A stretch of 64,000 nucleotides of DNA from Pseudomonas sp. Root71 (GTDB lineage Bacteria > Pseudomonadota > Gammaproteobacteria > Pseudomonadales > Pseudomonadaceae): assembly GCF_001429045.1 (NCBI RefSeq), contig NZ_LMHY01000027.1, positions 186,001-250,000 of the forward strand. Direction: 5' to 3'. How positions within the stretch are numbered: position 1 is the stretch's first letter; each line of letters opens with the position of its first letter. Below, piece by piece: positions 16,911 through 27,965 of this stretch. The translations under genes and the position numbers were made by a program. The notes under the pieces are model-generated. The model ran no database searches, was not told the origin of the DNA, and saw nothing but the letters and a program-made list of their open reading frames with translations.

Positions 16911-18814
16911 CAGCCCAGCACCTCGGCCAGGTTGCCCTTGGACTCCAGCCAGGTCTTGCGGTCACCGGCGCGTTTCTTCGCCAGCAGCATATCCATCATT
17001 TCCGAGGTGGCCTCGAAATCTTCCAGGGTCAACTGCACCAGGCGCCGGGTGTTCGGGTCCATGGTGGTTTCGCGCAGCTGTGGCGGGTTCATTTCGCCCA
17101 GACCCTTGAATCGGGTGACCTGCGGCTTGCCGCGCTTCTTCTCGGCCACCAGGCGATCGAGGATGCCATCGCGTTCGGCTTCATCGAGGGCGTAGTAGAT
17201 CTCTTTGCCCAGGTCGATGCGGTACAACGGCGGCATCGCGACATAGACGTGACCGGCATCCACCAACGGGCGGAAATGCTGGACGAACAAGGCGCAGAGC
17301 AAGGTCGCGATGTGCAGACCGTCGGAGTCGGCGTCGGCGAGGATGCAGATCTTGCCGTAGCGCAGCTGGCTCATGTCCGCCGCGCCCGGATCGACGCCGA
17401 TGGCCACGGCGATGTTGTGCACTTCCTGGCTGGCCAGCACTTCACTGCCGTCGACTTCCCAGGTGTTGAGGATCTTGCCCCGCAACGGCAGGATCGCCTG
17501 GAACTCCTTGTCCCGCGCCTGCTTGGCGGAACCGCCGGCGGAATCACCTTCCACCAGGAACAGCTCGGAACGCATCGGGTCCTGCCCGGCACAGTCAGCC
17601 AGCTTGCCCGGCAGCGCCGGGCCTTGGGTAATGCGTTTGCGCTCGACCTTCTTGCTGGCCTTGAGGCGACGGCCAGCGTTGTTGATCGCCAGTTCCGCCA
17701 GCAGCATGCCGGTTTCCGGGTTGGCATTGAGCCACAGGCTGAACGCATCCTTGACCACACCGGAGACGAACGCCGCCGCTTCACGGGACGACAGGCGCTC
17801 CTTGGTCTGGCCGGAGAATTGCGGTTCCTGCATCTTCATCGACAGCACGAAGGCGATGCGCTCCCAGACGTCTTCCGGCGCCAGCTTCACACCACGCGGC
17901 AACAGGCTGCGGAACTCGCAGAACTCGCGCATGGCGTCGAGCAGGCCCTGGCGCAAACCGTTGACGTGGGTGCCGCCCTGGGCGGTCGGGATCAGGTTGA
18001 CGTAGCTTTCCTGCACCGCGTCGCCGCCTTCCGGCAGCCACAGCAGCGCCCAATCCACCGCTTCCTTGTTACCGGCAAAAGCGCCACAAAACGGCTCGTC
18101 CGGCAGGCGCTCGAATTCGTTGACCGCATCCACCAGGTAGGAACGCAGGCCGTCTTCGTAATGCCATTCGACTTTCTCGCCGGTGGCCTTGTCTTCAAAG
18201 CTGACCAGCAGCCCCGGGCACAACACGGCCTTGGCCTTGAGCACATGCTTGAGGCGGCTGATGGAGAATTTCGGGGAGTCGAAGTATTTCGGATCCGGCG
18301 CAAAGTACACGCTGGTGCCGGTGTTGCGCTTGCCGACGGTACCGATCACTTCCAGCTCGGTCTTTTTGTAACCGTCAGCGAAAGTCATCTGATATTCGTT
18401 GCCGTCACGCTTGACCCGCACCCGCACTTCGGTGGACAAGGCGTTAACCACGGAAATACCCACCCCGTGCAGACCGCCGGAGAACTGGTAGTTCTTGTTG
18501 GAAAACTTGCCACCGGCATGCAGCTTGGTGAGGATCAGCTCGACACCCGAAACACCTTCCTCGGGGTGAATGTCCACCGGCATGCCACGGCCGTCGTCGC
18601 TGACTTCCAGGGAATGGTCGGCATGCAGGATCACCTGCACCGATGAGGCATGCCCGGCCAAGGCTTCGTCGACACTGTTGTCGATGACTTCCTGGGCAAG
18701 GTGGTTCGGCCGACTGGTGTCGGTGTACATGCCGGGGCGTTTGCGCACCGGGTCGAGGCCCGAGAGGACTTCGATGGCGTCTGCGTTATAAGAGCTAGCG
18801 CTGGGAGTGGCCAT
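16910..18814 (-). CDS. parE: DNA topoisomerase IV subunit B
   Basis: This 634-residue ATPase subunit pairs with ParC. The GHKL ATPase domain is N-terminal, with VIDNSVDEALAG and DGRGMPVD. The TOPRIM domain carries EGDSAGG, PLRGKILN and the metal-binding DADSDG. Length is normal for Pseudomonas ParE. It is the first gene of the parE-esterase-retropepsin-parC run. Confidence 0.97.
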   Translation of the reverse strand: MATPSASSYNADAIEVLSGLDPVRKRPGMYTDTSRPNHLAQEVIDNSVDEALAGHASSVQVILHADHSLEVSDDGRGMPVDIHPEEGVSGVELILTKLHAGGKFSNKNYQFSGGLHGVGISVVNALSTEVRVRVKRDGNEYQMTFADGYKKTELEVIGTVGKRNTGTSVYFAPDPKYFDSPKFSISRLKHVLKAKAVLCPGLLVSFEDKATGEKVEWHYEDGLRSYLVDAVNEFERLPDEPFCGAFAGNKEAVDWALLWLPEGGDAVQESYVNLIPTAQGGTHVNGLRQGLLDAMREFCEFRSLLPRGVKLAPEDVWERIAFVLSMKMQEPQFSGQTKERLSSREAAAFVSGVVKDAFSLWLNANPETGMLLAELAINNAGRRLKASKKVERKRITQGPALPGKLADCAGQDPMRSELFLVEGDSAGGSAKQARDKEFQAILPLRGKILNTWEVDGSEVLASQEVHNIAVAIGVDPGAADMSQLRYGKICILADADSDGLHIATLLCALFVQHFRPLVDAGHVYVAMPPLYRIDLGKEIYYALDEAERDGILDRLVAEKKRGKPQVTRFKGLGEMNPPQLRETTMDPNTRRLVQLTLEDFEATSEMMDMLLAKKRAGDRKTWLESKGNLAEVLG

Positions 18815-18864
18815 GGGGTCTCGTCGTCAGTGTTCGGTGAAAAAAGAATTCATGGGGCTATCGC

Positions 18865-19473
18865 TCACAATGCGGTGAAATCGATTGCCTGATACAAATC
18901 GGCGCCAATGCCGGCAAAACTCAACATGGCCGGCAGTTGCGTGGCAAAACCCTGGAAACCGTGATCGCCGCCGGCCTGGATACGCAAGGCGCATGCCCGG
19001 TAATACTGCTGGGCGAGGCGATAGTCCAGCGTTTCGTCAGCTGTCTGCAACCATACCTGATAACGCTGTGGATCCTGGGGCGCCGGCACTTCCAGTTCGG
19101 CCAGGGCCGTCACGTGGTCGTGGGTCATTTCCCAAGTCTCTTCGGTATACAGGTTTTTCTGCGTCCCCAGAAAGCCGTCGAACATCCGGTGCGGGCTGAC
19201 GGCAGGGTTGATCAACAGGGCTTTCAAGCCAAGGCGCTCGGCCAGGTGAGTGGCATAGTAGCCGCCGAGCGAGCTGCCGACCAGCAGTGGCCGCCCCAGC
19301 TCGGCAATCGCCTGTTCCAGCTGCTCGATAGCCTGACGCGGATGGTGGTGCAACGCCGGAACGCGCAAGTGTTCGCTCAGGCCCAGACGCTCCATCACCT
19401 CGACCAACTGACAGGCCTTCTTCGACAACGGCGAGCTGTTGAAGCCGTGGATATAAAGGATCGAACCGGACAT
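18865..19473 (-). CDS. yqiA: YqiA family alpha/beta-hydrolase esterase
   Basis: This 202-residue protein reads MSGSILYIHGFNSSPLSKK, the family start. The nucleophile elbow GSSLGG places the catalytic Ser at 68, and a late GGDHGFQGF holds the likely catalytic Asp/His. ATG 19473 is chosen because the longer frame to 19653 runs into a REP element. It lies between cpdA and parE, as in other gamma-proteobacteria where yqiA, cpdA, the yqiB-type gene and nudF cluster. Confidence 0.9.
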   Translation of the reverse strand: MSGSILYIHGFNSSPLSKKACQLVEVMERLGLSEHLRVPALHHHPRQAIEQLEQAIAELGRPLLVGSSLGGYYATHLAERLGLKALLINPAVSPHRMFDGFLGTQKNLYTEETWEMTHDHVTALAELEVPAPQDPQRYQVWLQTADETLDYRLAQQYYRACALRIQAGGDHGFQGFATQLPAMLSFAGIGADLYQAIDFTAL

Positions 19474-19566
19474 TTGAGCTCCCTGTGCGTCGGCTAAAGA
19501 GTCGGAGTTTACAGGGACCTGGGGGAATCGGGGATATCCGCGGAATTCACGGCGTCTGTGTAGACG

Positions 19567-19648
19567 CCTTCGCGAGCAAGCCCGCTCCCACACTGGGCCT
19601 GCGTCGGTCACAAGCCCCCCCTGTGGGAGCGGGCTTGCTCGCGAAGGG
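19567..19648. repeat. REP pair between cpdA and yqiA
   Basis: Inverted units CCTTCGCGAGCAAGCCCGCT (from 19567) and GAGCGGGCTTGCTCGCGAAG (to 19648) belong to the GAGC/GCTC REP family. Confidence 0.88.
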
Positions 19649-19679
19649 CGCAACTAGGTTTTCCAGAAAAAATGAAAAA

Positions 19680-20495
19680 TCAGTAACCGCTGGAACCGTA
19701 ATCCACAGTGAAATCAAACCCGGTCACCCGCTCCACCCCGGTTTCCAGCCGCCCGTCGGGAAGCAACCGCAGCCAGCGATAGCCCGGCGCCTGTTCCCCG
19801 ACCTTGAAATCCTCGCTGCCGGGTTCGAACTGGATGCAGGTCGACGGCGAGGCGATCAGACGTACGCCGTTACGTAATTGATCGATTTCCTGGTGCACAT
19901 GCCCCCACAGCACGGCACGCACCTGTGGAAAACGATCCAGCACTTCAAAAAACGCCTCGGGATTGCGCAGACCGATAGGCTCCATCCAGGCGCAACCAAT
20001 CGAAACCGGGTGATGGTGCAAGCACACCAGATGATGACGTTCCGGCGCTTCGCTCAACGAGCGGGCGAGCAACTGCAGCTGTTCATCCTGCAAATATCCC
20101 GGCACCGAGCCTGGCACCGCCGAATCGAGCAAGGTGACCCGCCAGTTGCCGATATCCACCACAGGTTCCAGCAAAGCGCTCTGCACCGCCGCCTCGGCCA
20201 TGATCCGTGGCTCGTCGTGATTGCCGGGAATCCAGCGCGCCGGTGCATCGAGCTGACGCGTCATGTCGCGAAATTGTTGGTAAGACTCCAGCGTCCCGTC
20301 CTGGGACAGATCACCCGTGGCCAGGATCAAGTCAATCCGTGGCTGTTGCGCGCGCACCAGCTCGATGACCTTTTGCAGGCTGTCGCGGGTGTTCATGCCC
20401 AGCAACGCGCCGTCCACTTCGGCAAACAGGTGGCTGTCGGAGAGTTGCACCAGCAACGCCGGATCGGCGGTGGTCAATGTGGATACGCTCGGCAA
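19680..20495 (-). CDS. cpdA: 3',5'-cyclic-AMP phosphodiesterase CpdA
   Basis: This 271-residue metallophosphoesterase breaks down cAMP. Metal-binding motifs appear in order: LSDSHL, TGDLSQDG, GNHDEP, HHHP and GHVHQ. The TTG at 20495 is chosen as start because GGGAGA lies about 7 nt upstream and the length then matches the family; an in-frame ATG at 20540 adds 15 residues of poor similarity. It is downstream of the DUF1249 gene and nudF on the same strand. Confidence 0.9.
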   Translation of the reverse strand: MPSVSTLTTADPALLVQLSDSHLFAEVDGALLGMNTRDSLQKVIELVRAQQPRIDLILATGDLSQDGTLESYQQFRDMTRQLDAPARWIPGNHDEPRIMAEAAVQSALLEPVVDIGNWRVTLLDSAVPGSVPGYLQDEQLQLLARSLSEAPERHHLVCLHHHPVSIGCAWMEPIGLRNPEAFFEVLDRFPQVRAVLWGHVHQEIDQLRNGVRLIASPSTCIQFEPGSEDFKVGEQAPGYRWLRLLPDGRLETGVERVTGFDFTVDYGSSGY

Positions 20496-20607
20496 GGCGT
20501 TCTCCCAGGGCGTGATCACGGGGATGGGTAAGTGCCGCAATTATGCTGGGGGACGATCGAAAGAGGAAATCTGTGAACCTGACGCAGTTCACAACTGCGC
20601 TTCACAA

Positions 20608-21060
20608 CTAACGTACGACTTCGTACTCATGCCCCAGCGCCAGGCAATGGCTCAGCCATTCGCCCAGAAACATGTTCAGCTGGGCCTTTTCGTCCGGCTG
20701 GTGCATCGAGGCATTCGGGTAAGGATAGATGCCGCGAAAGCGTCGTGCATGTTCGGCGCTGACCACTTCGGCCATGCGCGCGTCGTGATAGACCTGCACT
20801 TCCAGTTGCGGCACCGGCAGCCAGGGCAGGCTGTGCTCCTGACGCACTTGCAGGGTCGTGGTGTAAGGACAGGTCAGCAGGACTTCCAGGGCCAGCACAC
20901 CGAGCATCTGATCGCCATGGGTCACGGCGATGCGCCGCGCGGCGGGCTCGCTGCGCATGTCCGGCAGCAGTCGCATCAAGCGCGCGTAGTTCGCCTCGCA
21001 GGACGCTTGCAGCCCCACCAGGTCCACCCGATAGCGATCGCGCAGCTTGTTTACGACCAT
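20608..21060 (-). CDS. DUF1249 (YqiB-like) protein
   Basis: This 150-residue cytoplasmic protein matches the DUF1249 family (E. coli YqiB). Recognisable stretches are CEANYARLMRLLP, VYHDARMAEV and YPYPNASMHQPDEK. It has no known function. Its start overlaps the 3' end of nudF by 10 bp and cpdA follows, so it belongs to the nudF-DUF1249-cpdA-yqiA cluster conserved in many gamma-proteobacteria. Confidence 0.88.
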   Translation of the reverse strand: MVVNKLRDRYRVDLVGLQASCEANYARLMRLLPDMRSEPAARRIAVTHGDQMLGVLALEVLLTCPYTTTLQVRQEHSLPWLPVPQLEVQVYHDARMAEVVSAEHARRFRGIYPYPNASMHQPDEKAQLNMFLGEWLSHCLALGHEYEVVR

Positions 21061-21668
21061 AACCCCCTCACTTCAACGCGGTTCAAAGCCAGCCATTGCA
21101 AGGCAATGATGCTCGCCGCGTTGGCAATACGCCCGTCGCGCACGGCTTGCAGGGCATCTTCGAAAGCCCAGACCGTGACGCGGATGTCTTCTGCCTCTTC
21201 CTCCAGCCCATGCAGGCCGCCAACCCCGGTAGTGTCGCAACGCCCCAGGTACAGATGCACGAATTCGTTGCTGCCGCCCGGCGATGGAAAGTATTTGGTG
21301 ATCGGCCAGAGCGCCCCGATTTCAAGCCCAGCTTCCTCCTGCGCCTCGCGGTGAGCAACTGCTTCCGGCACTTCATCCTTGTCGATCAGACCAGCGACCA
21401 GTTCGATCAGCCACGGGTTGTCGGTCTTGTCCATGGCGCCGACGCGAAACTGCTCGATCAGCACCACTTCATCGCGCTGCGGATCGTAAGGCAGCATGCA
21501 CACTGCGTCATGGCGAACGAACACTTCGCGATTGATCTCGCGGCTCATGCCCCCGGCGAACAATTCGTGGCGCAAGTGCACGCGTTCGAGTTTGTAGAAG
21601 CCCTCGTAGCACTTTTCGCGCCGCACGATATCAACGGCGGTCGGAATGGCGTTGGCAAAATCCGTCAT
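21051..21668 (-). CDS. nudF: ADP-ribose pyrophosphatase NudF
   Basis: This 205-residue Nudix hydrolase cleaves ADP-ribose to AMP and ribose-5-phosphate. The Nudix box is complete: Gly93, Glu99, Arg107-Glu108, Glu111-Glu112 and Gly114. Length matches the E. coli enzyme. It is the first gene of the nudF cluster and overlaps DUF1249 by 10 bp. Confidence 0.93.
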   Translation of the reverse strand: MTDFANAIPTAVDIVRREKCYEGFYKLERVHLRHELFAGGMSREINREVFVRHDAVCMLPYDPQRDEVVLIEQFRVGAMDKTDNPWLIELVAGLIDKDEVPEAVAHREAQEEAGLEIGALWPITKYFPSPGGSNEFVHLYLGRCDTTGVGGLHGLEEEAEDIRVTVWAFEDALQAVRDGRIANAASIIALQWLALNRVEVRGLWS

Positions 21669-21892
21669 GACTATCCTCTTTTACTGCAAGTCCTGTTCGA
21701 GGTGCTTTTTTCCTGGGCCTCGACTTCGCGCCATCCTAACGCGCCCGTGACGTTTGATGCAGCCCCTTTCCTGTCAGCGGGATGGACGGTGAGGGCGAAA
21801 CCCACTCTAATTAGCTTAGTGGCGAACTGACTGCTTTGTTGAGAGTCGAAGCCGGTAACTTTTTGCCTTCCCCTGTTTCAGAAAGGACGCTC

Positions 21893-22639
21893 ATGTCGCT
21901 TTTCAAAATCGCCTCCGTGGCCGCTATCGCCCTGACCCTGGGCGCTTGCGCGAGCCTGTTCCAGCCCAACTACCGGACGCCGCTGGAGACCACCCGCGAC
22001 GCCTCCGAGAAACTCAAGCCCGGTTGCAGCAATCCGGATTGCCCGCTGGTCAACATCGACACCCTGCACTTCCCGGACGAGCCTGCGCTGGACGGAATCA
22101 TCGAAAAGCGCCTGCTGCAAATGACCCGCACCTCGCCCGACGCGCCGGTTGCCCCGACCCTGGCGGCCTATCGCGAAGAGTTTTTACGCACCGCCGGCCC
22201 GCGCTTCAGCAGCTATCTGCAGGCAAAGGTACGTGAGCAGCATGACGGCTTGGTGATCGTCGAATTGTCCAGCTACCTGGACACCGGCGGTGCCCACGGC
22301 ACCCCAGGTCGAGGTTTCATCAACTATTCACGCCAACAGCATAAAGTGCTGACACTGTCGGACATGCTGGTGCCAGGGCAGGAAGACGCATTCTGGAAAG
22401 CCGCGCAAGTGGCACACAACAGCTGGCTGATCAGCACCAAGCTCGATCAGGAACCGGAGTTCGTGAAGAGCTGGCCGTTCCAGAAAACCCAGAACGTGGC
22501 GCTGACCTACGGCGGGGTGATCCTCAAGTACGAAACCAGCACCATCGCGCCTTACGCGCTGGGCCATGTCGAACTGAAGATCCCCTACCCTCGCCTGAAC
22601 GGCATCATCAAGCCCGAGCTGTTTCCCGGCCGTAACTGA
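21893..22639 (+). CDS. RsiV-like (DUF3298) lipoprotein
   Basis: This 248-residue lipoprotein starts at ATG 21893 behind AGAAAGGA. The signal peptide ends LTLGAC with Cys19 as the lipidated residue. The C-terminal half (DTGGAHGTPGRGFINY, LTLSDMLVPG, FALT-type strands) matches the DUF3298 domain also found in RsiV. Its function in pseudomonads is not known. Its 3' end overlaps that of the convergent permease gene by 32 bp. Confidence 0.82.
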   Translation: MSLFKIASVAAIALTLGACASLFQPNYRTPLETTRDASEKLKPGCSNPDCPLVNIDTLHFPDEPALDGIIEKRLLQMTRTSPDAPVAPTLAAYREEFLRTAGPRFSSYLQAKVREQHDGLVIVELSSYLDTGGAHGTPGRGFINYSRQQHKVLTLSDMLVPGQEDAFWKAAQVAHNSWLISTKLDQEPEFVKSWPFQKTQNVALTYGGVILKYETSTIAPYALGHVELKIPYPRLNGIIKPELFPGRN

Positions 22640-23924
22640 AGGCCCGGCCCAGCACTAGCTGGAGCAACCCTGCCACGACCAGTGCCGGCAGGGTTGCGCC
22701 GATATCCGGATACAGGTTGGCCAACAAGTGATAGGTGCTGACCCCGCCCAGCCAGGCAAGCAGCGCCGGCCAGCACAGTGCGGCCGAGGCCACCTGGGCA
22801 CTGCGCTTGCGCAGGATGAAGTGGTCAACCAGCACCACGCCGAACAACGGCGCAAACACCGAGCCGATCAGCAGCAGGAAGTTCTGGTACTGGGCTAACG
22901 GCGCCAGCAGGGCAATCAGCGTGCAGATAACGCCGATGGCCAGGGCCAGGTGCTCGACCTTGGCGCGCAACAGAATCCCGCTGGACACCGCCGCCGAGTG
23001 AATATCGGCAAAGGCGTTTTCCGATTCATCCAGAAGAATCAGCAGCAGTGGAATCCCCAGGCCGGCACCGGCCAGCGCCAGCAGCAAGGCATTGACTTCA
23101 CCGCTCGGCGCGAACGCCAGGGTATAGGCCACGCCCAGGCTCATCAGCCAGAAATTACCGATGAAGAAACCGATGGCGGTGCCACCGAAGACGTTTTTCG
23201 CCCGCTTGCCGAAGCGCGAGTAGTCGGCGATCAGCGGCAACCACGACAGCGGCATGGCAATGGCGATGTCGAAACCCACGGCGAACGGCATCGAACCGTC
23301 ACCGGCCTGGGCCCACAATGCGGCCAGATCAGCCTTGGCGAACAGGTTCCAGGTCAACCAGGTGCACGCGGCCAGCAGCAGCCAGATGCCCCATTTGCGC
23401 AGGATCTGCCGGACGAACGTCAACGGGCCGCTGACAGCCAACAGGGTCGCCAGCGCACCGAAGAACAGCGTCCACATTATCGGATTGGACAGCCAGCTAC
23501 CGTCGCTGAACGCCTTTGCGCCCAACAGACTGGCGGCGTCGCGCATGACGATGATTTCGAACGAACCCCAGCCGATCAATTGCAGCAGGTTCAGCACCGC
23601 CGGCAGGCTCGCGCCTTTGGCACCGAGGCTGAGCTTGAGCGCGGCCATCGACGACAGGCCAGTGTCACTGCCAATCACGCCAACCGCGGCCAGCAGCAAA
23701 ACGCCGACCAGGGTGCCGAGGAAAATCGCCAGCAACGAACCGGACAGGCCCAGGCCTGGCGCGAGCAATGCGCCGGTCTGCAACACCATCAGGCCGATGC
23801 CGAGGGAGAACCACAGGGAAAACAGGTCGCGACCGCCGAACACACGATTGTCGGTCGGCACCGCGATATCGGGAGAATAAGTGCTGGGTTGAATGCTCAA
23901 GGGTGTTATCTCAGAGGGACACAT
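22608..23924 (-). CDS. cytX: CytX-type hydroxymethylpyrimidine / cytosine permease
   Basis: This protein of about 438 residues is an NCS1-family transporter with around 12 hydrophobic helices. The N-terminal FGGRDLFSLWFSLGIGLMV is typical of CytX. The name rests on its place after thiC and its TPP riboswitch, which predicts import of the thiamin pyrimidine. The start is uncertain: ATG 23924 is listed, but TTG 23900 is also possible. A REP pair separates it from thiC. It converges on the RsiV-like gene with a 32-bp tail overlap. Confidence 0.85.
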   Translation of the reverse strand: MCPSEITPLSIQPSTYSPDIAVPTDNRVFGGRDLFSLWFSLGIGLMVLQTGALLAPGLGLSGSLLAIFLGTLVGVLLLAAVGVIGSDTGLSSMAALKLSLGAKGASLPAVLNLLQLIGWGSFEIIVMRDAASLLGAKAFSDGSWLSNPIMWTLFFGALATLLAVSGPLTFVRQILRKWGIWLLLAACTWLTWNLFAKADLAALWAQAGDGSMPFAVGFDIAIAMPLSWLPLIADYSRFGKRAKNVFGGTAIGFFIGNFWLMSLGVAYTLAFAPSGEVNALLLALAGAGLGIPLLLILLDESENAFADIHSAAVSSGILLRAKVEHLALAIGVICTLIALLAPLAQYQNFLLLIGSVFAPLFGVVLVDHFILRKRSAQVASAALCWPALLAWLGGVSTYHLLANLYPDIGATLPALVVAGLLQLVLGRAFSYGRETARA

Positions 23925-23957
23925 TTTGTTATTCGGATCTTCGCTGACTGGTCTGAC

Positions 23958-24027
23958 GCCATCGCGAGCAAGCTCGCTCCCACAGAGGAATGCATTCCAA
24001 TGTGGGAGCGAGCTTGCTCGCGATGGC
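23958..24027. repeat. REP pair between thiC and cytX
   Basis: Inverted 27-nt units at 23958-23984 and 24001-24027 (GCCATCGCGAGCAAGCTCGC and its complement) are separated by only 16 nt. This is the most compact and best-matched pair in the window. Confidence 0.9.
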
Positions 24028-24059
24028 GGCGGTGAAAACACCGTCGACCTCAGCTCAGA

Positions 24060-25949
<1,890 letters not shown>

Positions 25950-26127
25950 CACGGGCTCTCCAGACACACATCCAGGCAGTGGATTTTTGTCGGAGCGAAC
26001 CTGTAAACGAATGGACGCACGGGCGCTGGAGAAACCAGCTGTGCTGTGCTCAGTGCTCGAGGGGTGTTCGATTGTCGAACAACATCCCGGACGAAGCACA
26101 AGAGGACTCGCCGGGTGACGAGAAATC

Positions 26128-26213
26128 TTGTTCCCTACGCAGGCGCTAACCTGATCAGGTTCAACGGGATCCGAAATTATTCGATCTCAGCCTCATAGCA
26201 AGGCACCCCGACA
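26128..26213 (-). ncRNA. TPP riboswitch (THI element) upstream of thiC
   Basis: Read on the minus strand this carries all THI-box blocks in order: GGGGTGCC, GGCTGAGA, GAACCTGATCAGGTTAG and CCTGCGTAGGGAA. It lies about 180 bp before the thiC start. Binding of thiamin pyrophosphate should reduce thiC expression. Confidence 0.97.
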
Positions 26214-26425
26214 AGAACCCGGCCAGTCTAGACACAACTGGCAAAGAACGCCAACCCCACTGCAATTACCGTGATGAATGGCGTAATTACACGCAGTATC
26301 AGGATTGTTGCGGCCCCAATGCACAACTACACTCGCTACGCTGAGCCGCTCATTGACGCTGTCAAACCATGGCCTTAGCCTTGGCGCTCAAATTACCTCT
26401 GTAATATCAATTCTAGGGATCGTCT
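26214..26425. other. Divergent promoter region between thiC riboswitch and tolC
   Basis: About 210 bp without a gene. It should hold the thiC and tolC promoters. I saw AT-rich stretches (around 26260-26290 and 26400-26415) but no box pair I would assign. Confidence 0.5.
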
Positions 26426-27865
26426 ATGCTGCGCAAACTCTCACTGGCCCTCGCCGTGTCTTGTGCGTCCAACGGAATGGCCTGGGCAGCAGATGCGCCC
26501 TTATCGGCCAAGACGGACCTGGTCAGCGTTTATCAGGAAGCCGTCAACAACAACGCCGACCTGGCGGCTGCCATCGCCCAATACGGCGCGCAGAAAGAAG
26601 TCGTGCCCCAGGCCCGCGCCGGGCTGCTGCCGAACCTCTCGGGCGGCGCCAATGTTGCCGAGGTGCGTACGTCGCTCGATCAACCTTCGGGCACGACCAA
26701 CCGCGATGCTCATTCCTACCAGGCCACTTTGGCGCAACCTTTGTTCCGCGCCGATCGCTGGTTCCAGTTCCAGGCCGCCAAGGAAGTCAACGAACAGGCT
26801 GCCCTGCAACTTTCGGCGACCGAGCAAAACCTGATCCTGCAAACCGCTGACAGCTATTTCAACGTACTGCGCAGCCAGGACAACCTGGCCTCGACCAAGG
26901 CCGAAGAAGCGGCGTTCAAACGCCAGCTCGATCAATCCAACGAGCGTTTCGATGTCGGCCTCTCGGACAAGACCGACGTATTGAACTCACAGGCCAGCTA
27001 CGACACCGCACGCGCCAACCGCATCGTTGCGCAGCGCCAGGTGGACGACGCCTTTGAAGCATTGATCACCCTGACCAACCGCCAGTACAACTCGATCTGG
27101 GGCATCAGCCATAACCTGCCGATCCTGCCGCCAGTACCGAACGACGCCAAGGCCTGGGTCGAAACCGCGGGCAGGCAGAACCTCAATCTGTTGGCCAGCA
27201 ACTATGCCGTCAGCGCCGCCGAACAAACTGTCAAGCAGCGCAGGTCCGGGCACTTGCCAACGGTTGACGCGGTCGCCAAGTACGAGAAAGGCGACAACGA
27301 TGCGCTGGGCTTCAGCAATCCGGTTCCCTTGGGCCAACCCTACGGCGGCAACGTCGAGCAAACAACCGTGGGCCTGCAACTGAATATCCCGATCTACAGC
27401 GGCGGCCTGATCAACTCCCAGGTGCGTCAGTCCTATGCACAACTGGACCAGACCGAGCAGCAACGCGAATCCCTGCGCCGCAGCATCGTGGAAAACACCC
27501 GCGACCTGCACCGCGCGGTGAACACCGATGTCGAGCAGGTACAGGCGCGCAAGCAATCGATCATCTCCAACCAGAGCGCGGTGGAAGCGACTGAAATCGG
27601 CTATCAGGTGGGTACGCGAAACATCGTCGACGTGCTGGATGCGCAGCGTCAGCTCTACACCTCGGTACGCGACTACAACAACACCCGTTACGACTACATC
27701 CTCGACAACCTGCGCTTGAAGCAACAGGCCGGCACGTTGAATCCGGGGGATCTGCAAGTCCTGGCACGCTGGCTCAATCCGAACTACAACCCGGACAAGG
27801 ACTTCCTGCCACCGGATCTGGCCAAGGCGGCAGAGGAGCAGTTGAAAGCGCGACCTGATCAGTAA
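26426..27865 (+). CDS. tolC: TolC-family outer-membrane efflux channel
   Basis: This 479-residue protein has a signal peptide cut after AWAA (about residue 22). The body shows TolC-type repeats with long amphipathic helices, such as ATEQNLILQTADSYFNVLR and VGTRNIVDVLDAQRQLY. It forms the trimeric outer-membrane exit duct for type I secretion and efflux pumps. The PAO1 counterpart at this locus is OpmH. It is divergent from thiC, and the REP pair beyond its stop may serve as its 3' hairpin. Confidence 0.92.
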   Translation: MLRKLSLALAVSCASNGMAWAADAPLSAKTDLVSVYQEAVNNNADLAAAIAQYGAQKEVVPQARAGLLPNLSGGANVAEVRTSLDQPSGTTNRDAHSYQATLAQPLFRADRWFQFQAAKEVNEQAALQLSATEQNLILQTADSYFNVLRSQDNLASTKAEEAAFKRQLDQSNERFDVGLSDKTDVLNSQASYDTARANRIVAQRQVDDAFEALITLTNRQYNSIWGISHNLPILPPVPNDAKAWVETAGRQNLNLLASNYAVSAAEQTVKQRRSGHLPTVDAVAKYEKGDNDALGFSNPVPLGQPYGGNVEQTTVGLQLNIPIYSGGLINSQVRQSYAQLDQTEQQRESLRRSIVENTRDLHRAVNTDVEQVQARKQSIISNQSAVEATEIGYQVGTRNIVDVLDAQRQLYTSVRDYNNTRYDYILDNLRLKQQAGTLNPGDLQVLARWLNPNYNPDKDFLPPDLAKAAEEQLKARPDQ

Positions 27866-27873
27866 AAACCAAA

Positions 27874-27943
27874 GATCGCAGCCTGCGGCAGCTCCTACAG
27901 GATGAATATCAATCCCGTGCAGGAGCTGCCGCAGGCTGCGATC
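27874..27943. repeat. REP pair, second family (CTGCCGCAGGCTGCGATC)
   Basis: GATCGCAGCCTGCGGCAGCT (from 27874) and its inverse (to 27943) flank a 20-nt spacer between convergent tolC and waaA. Its sequence is unrelated to the GAGC/GCTC family. Confidence 0.88.
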
Positions 27944-27965
27944 CTTTTCTGTCCGACGACTCGGT

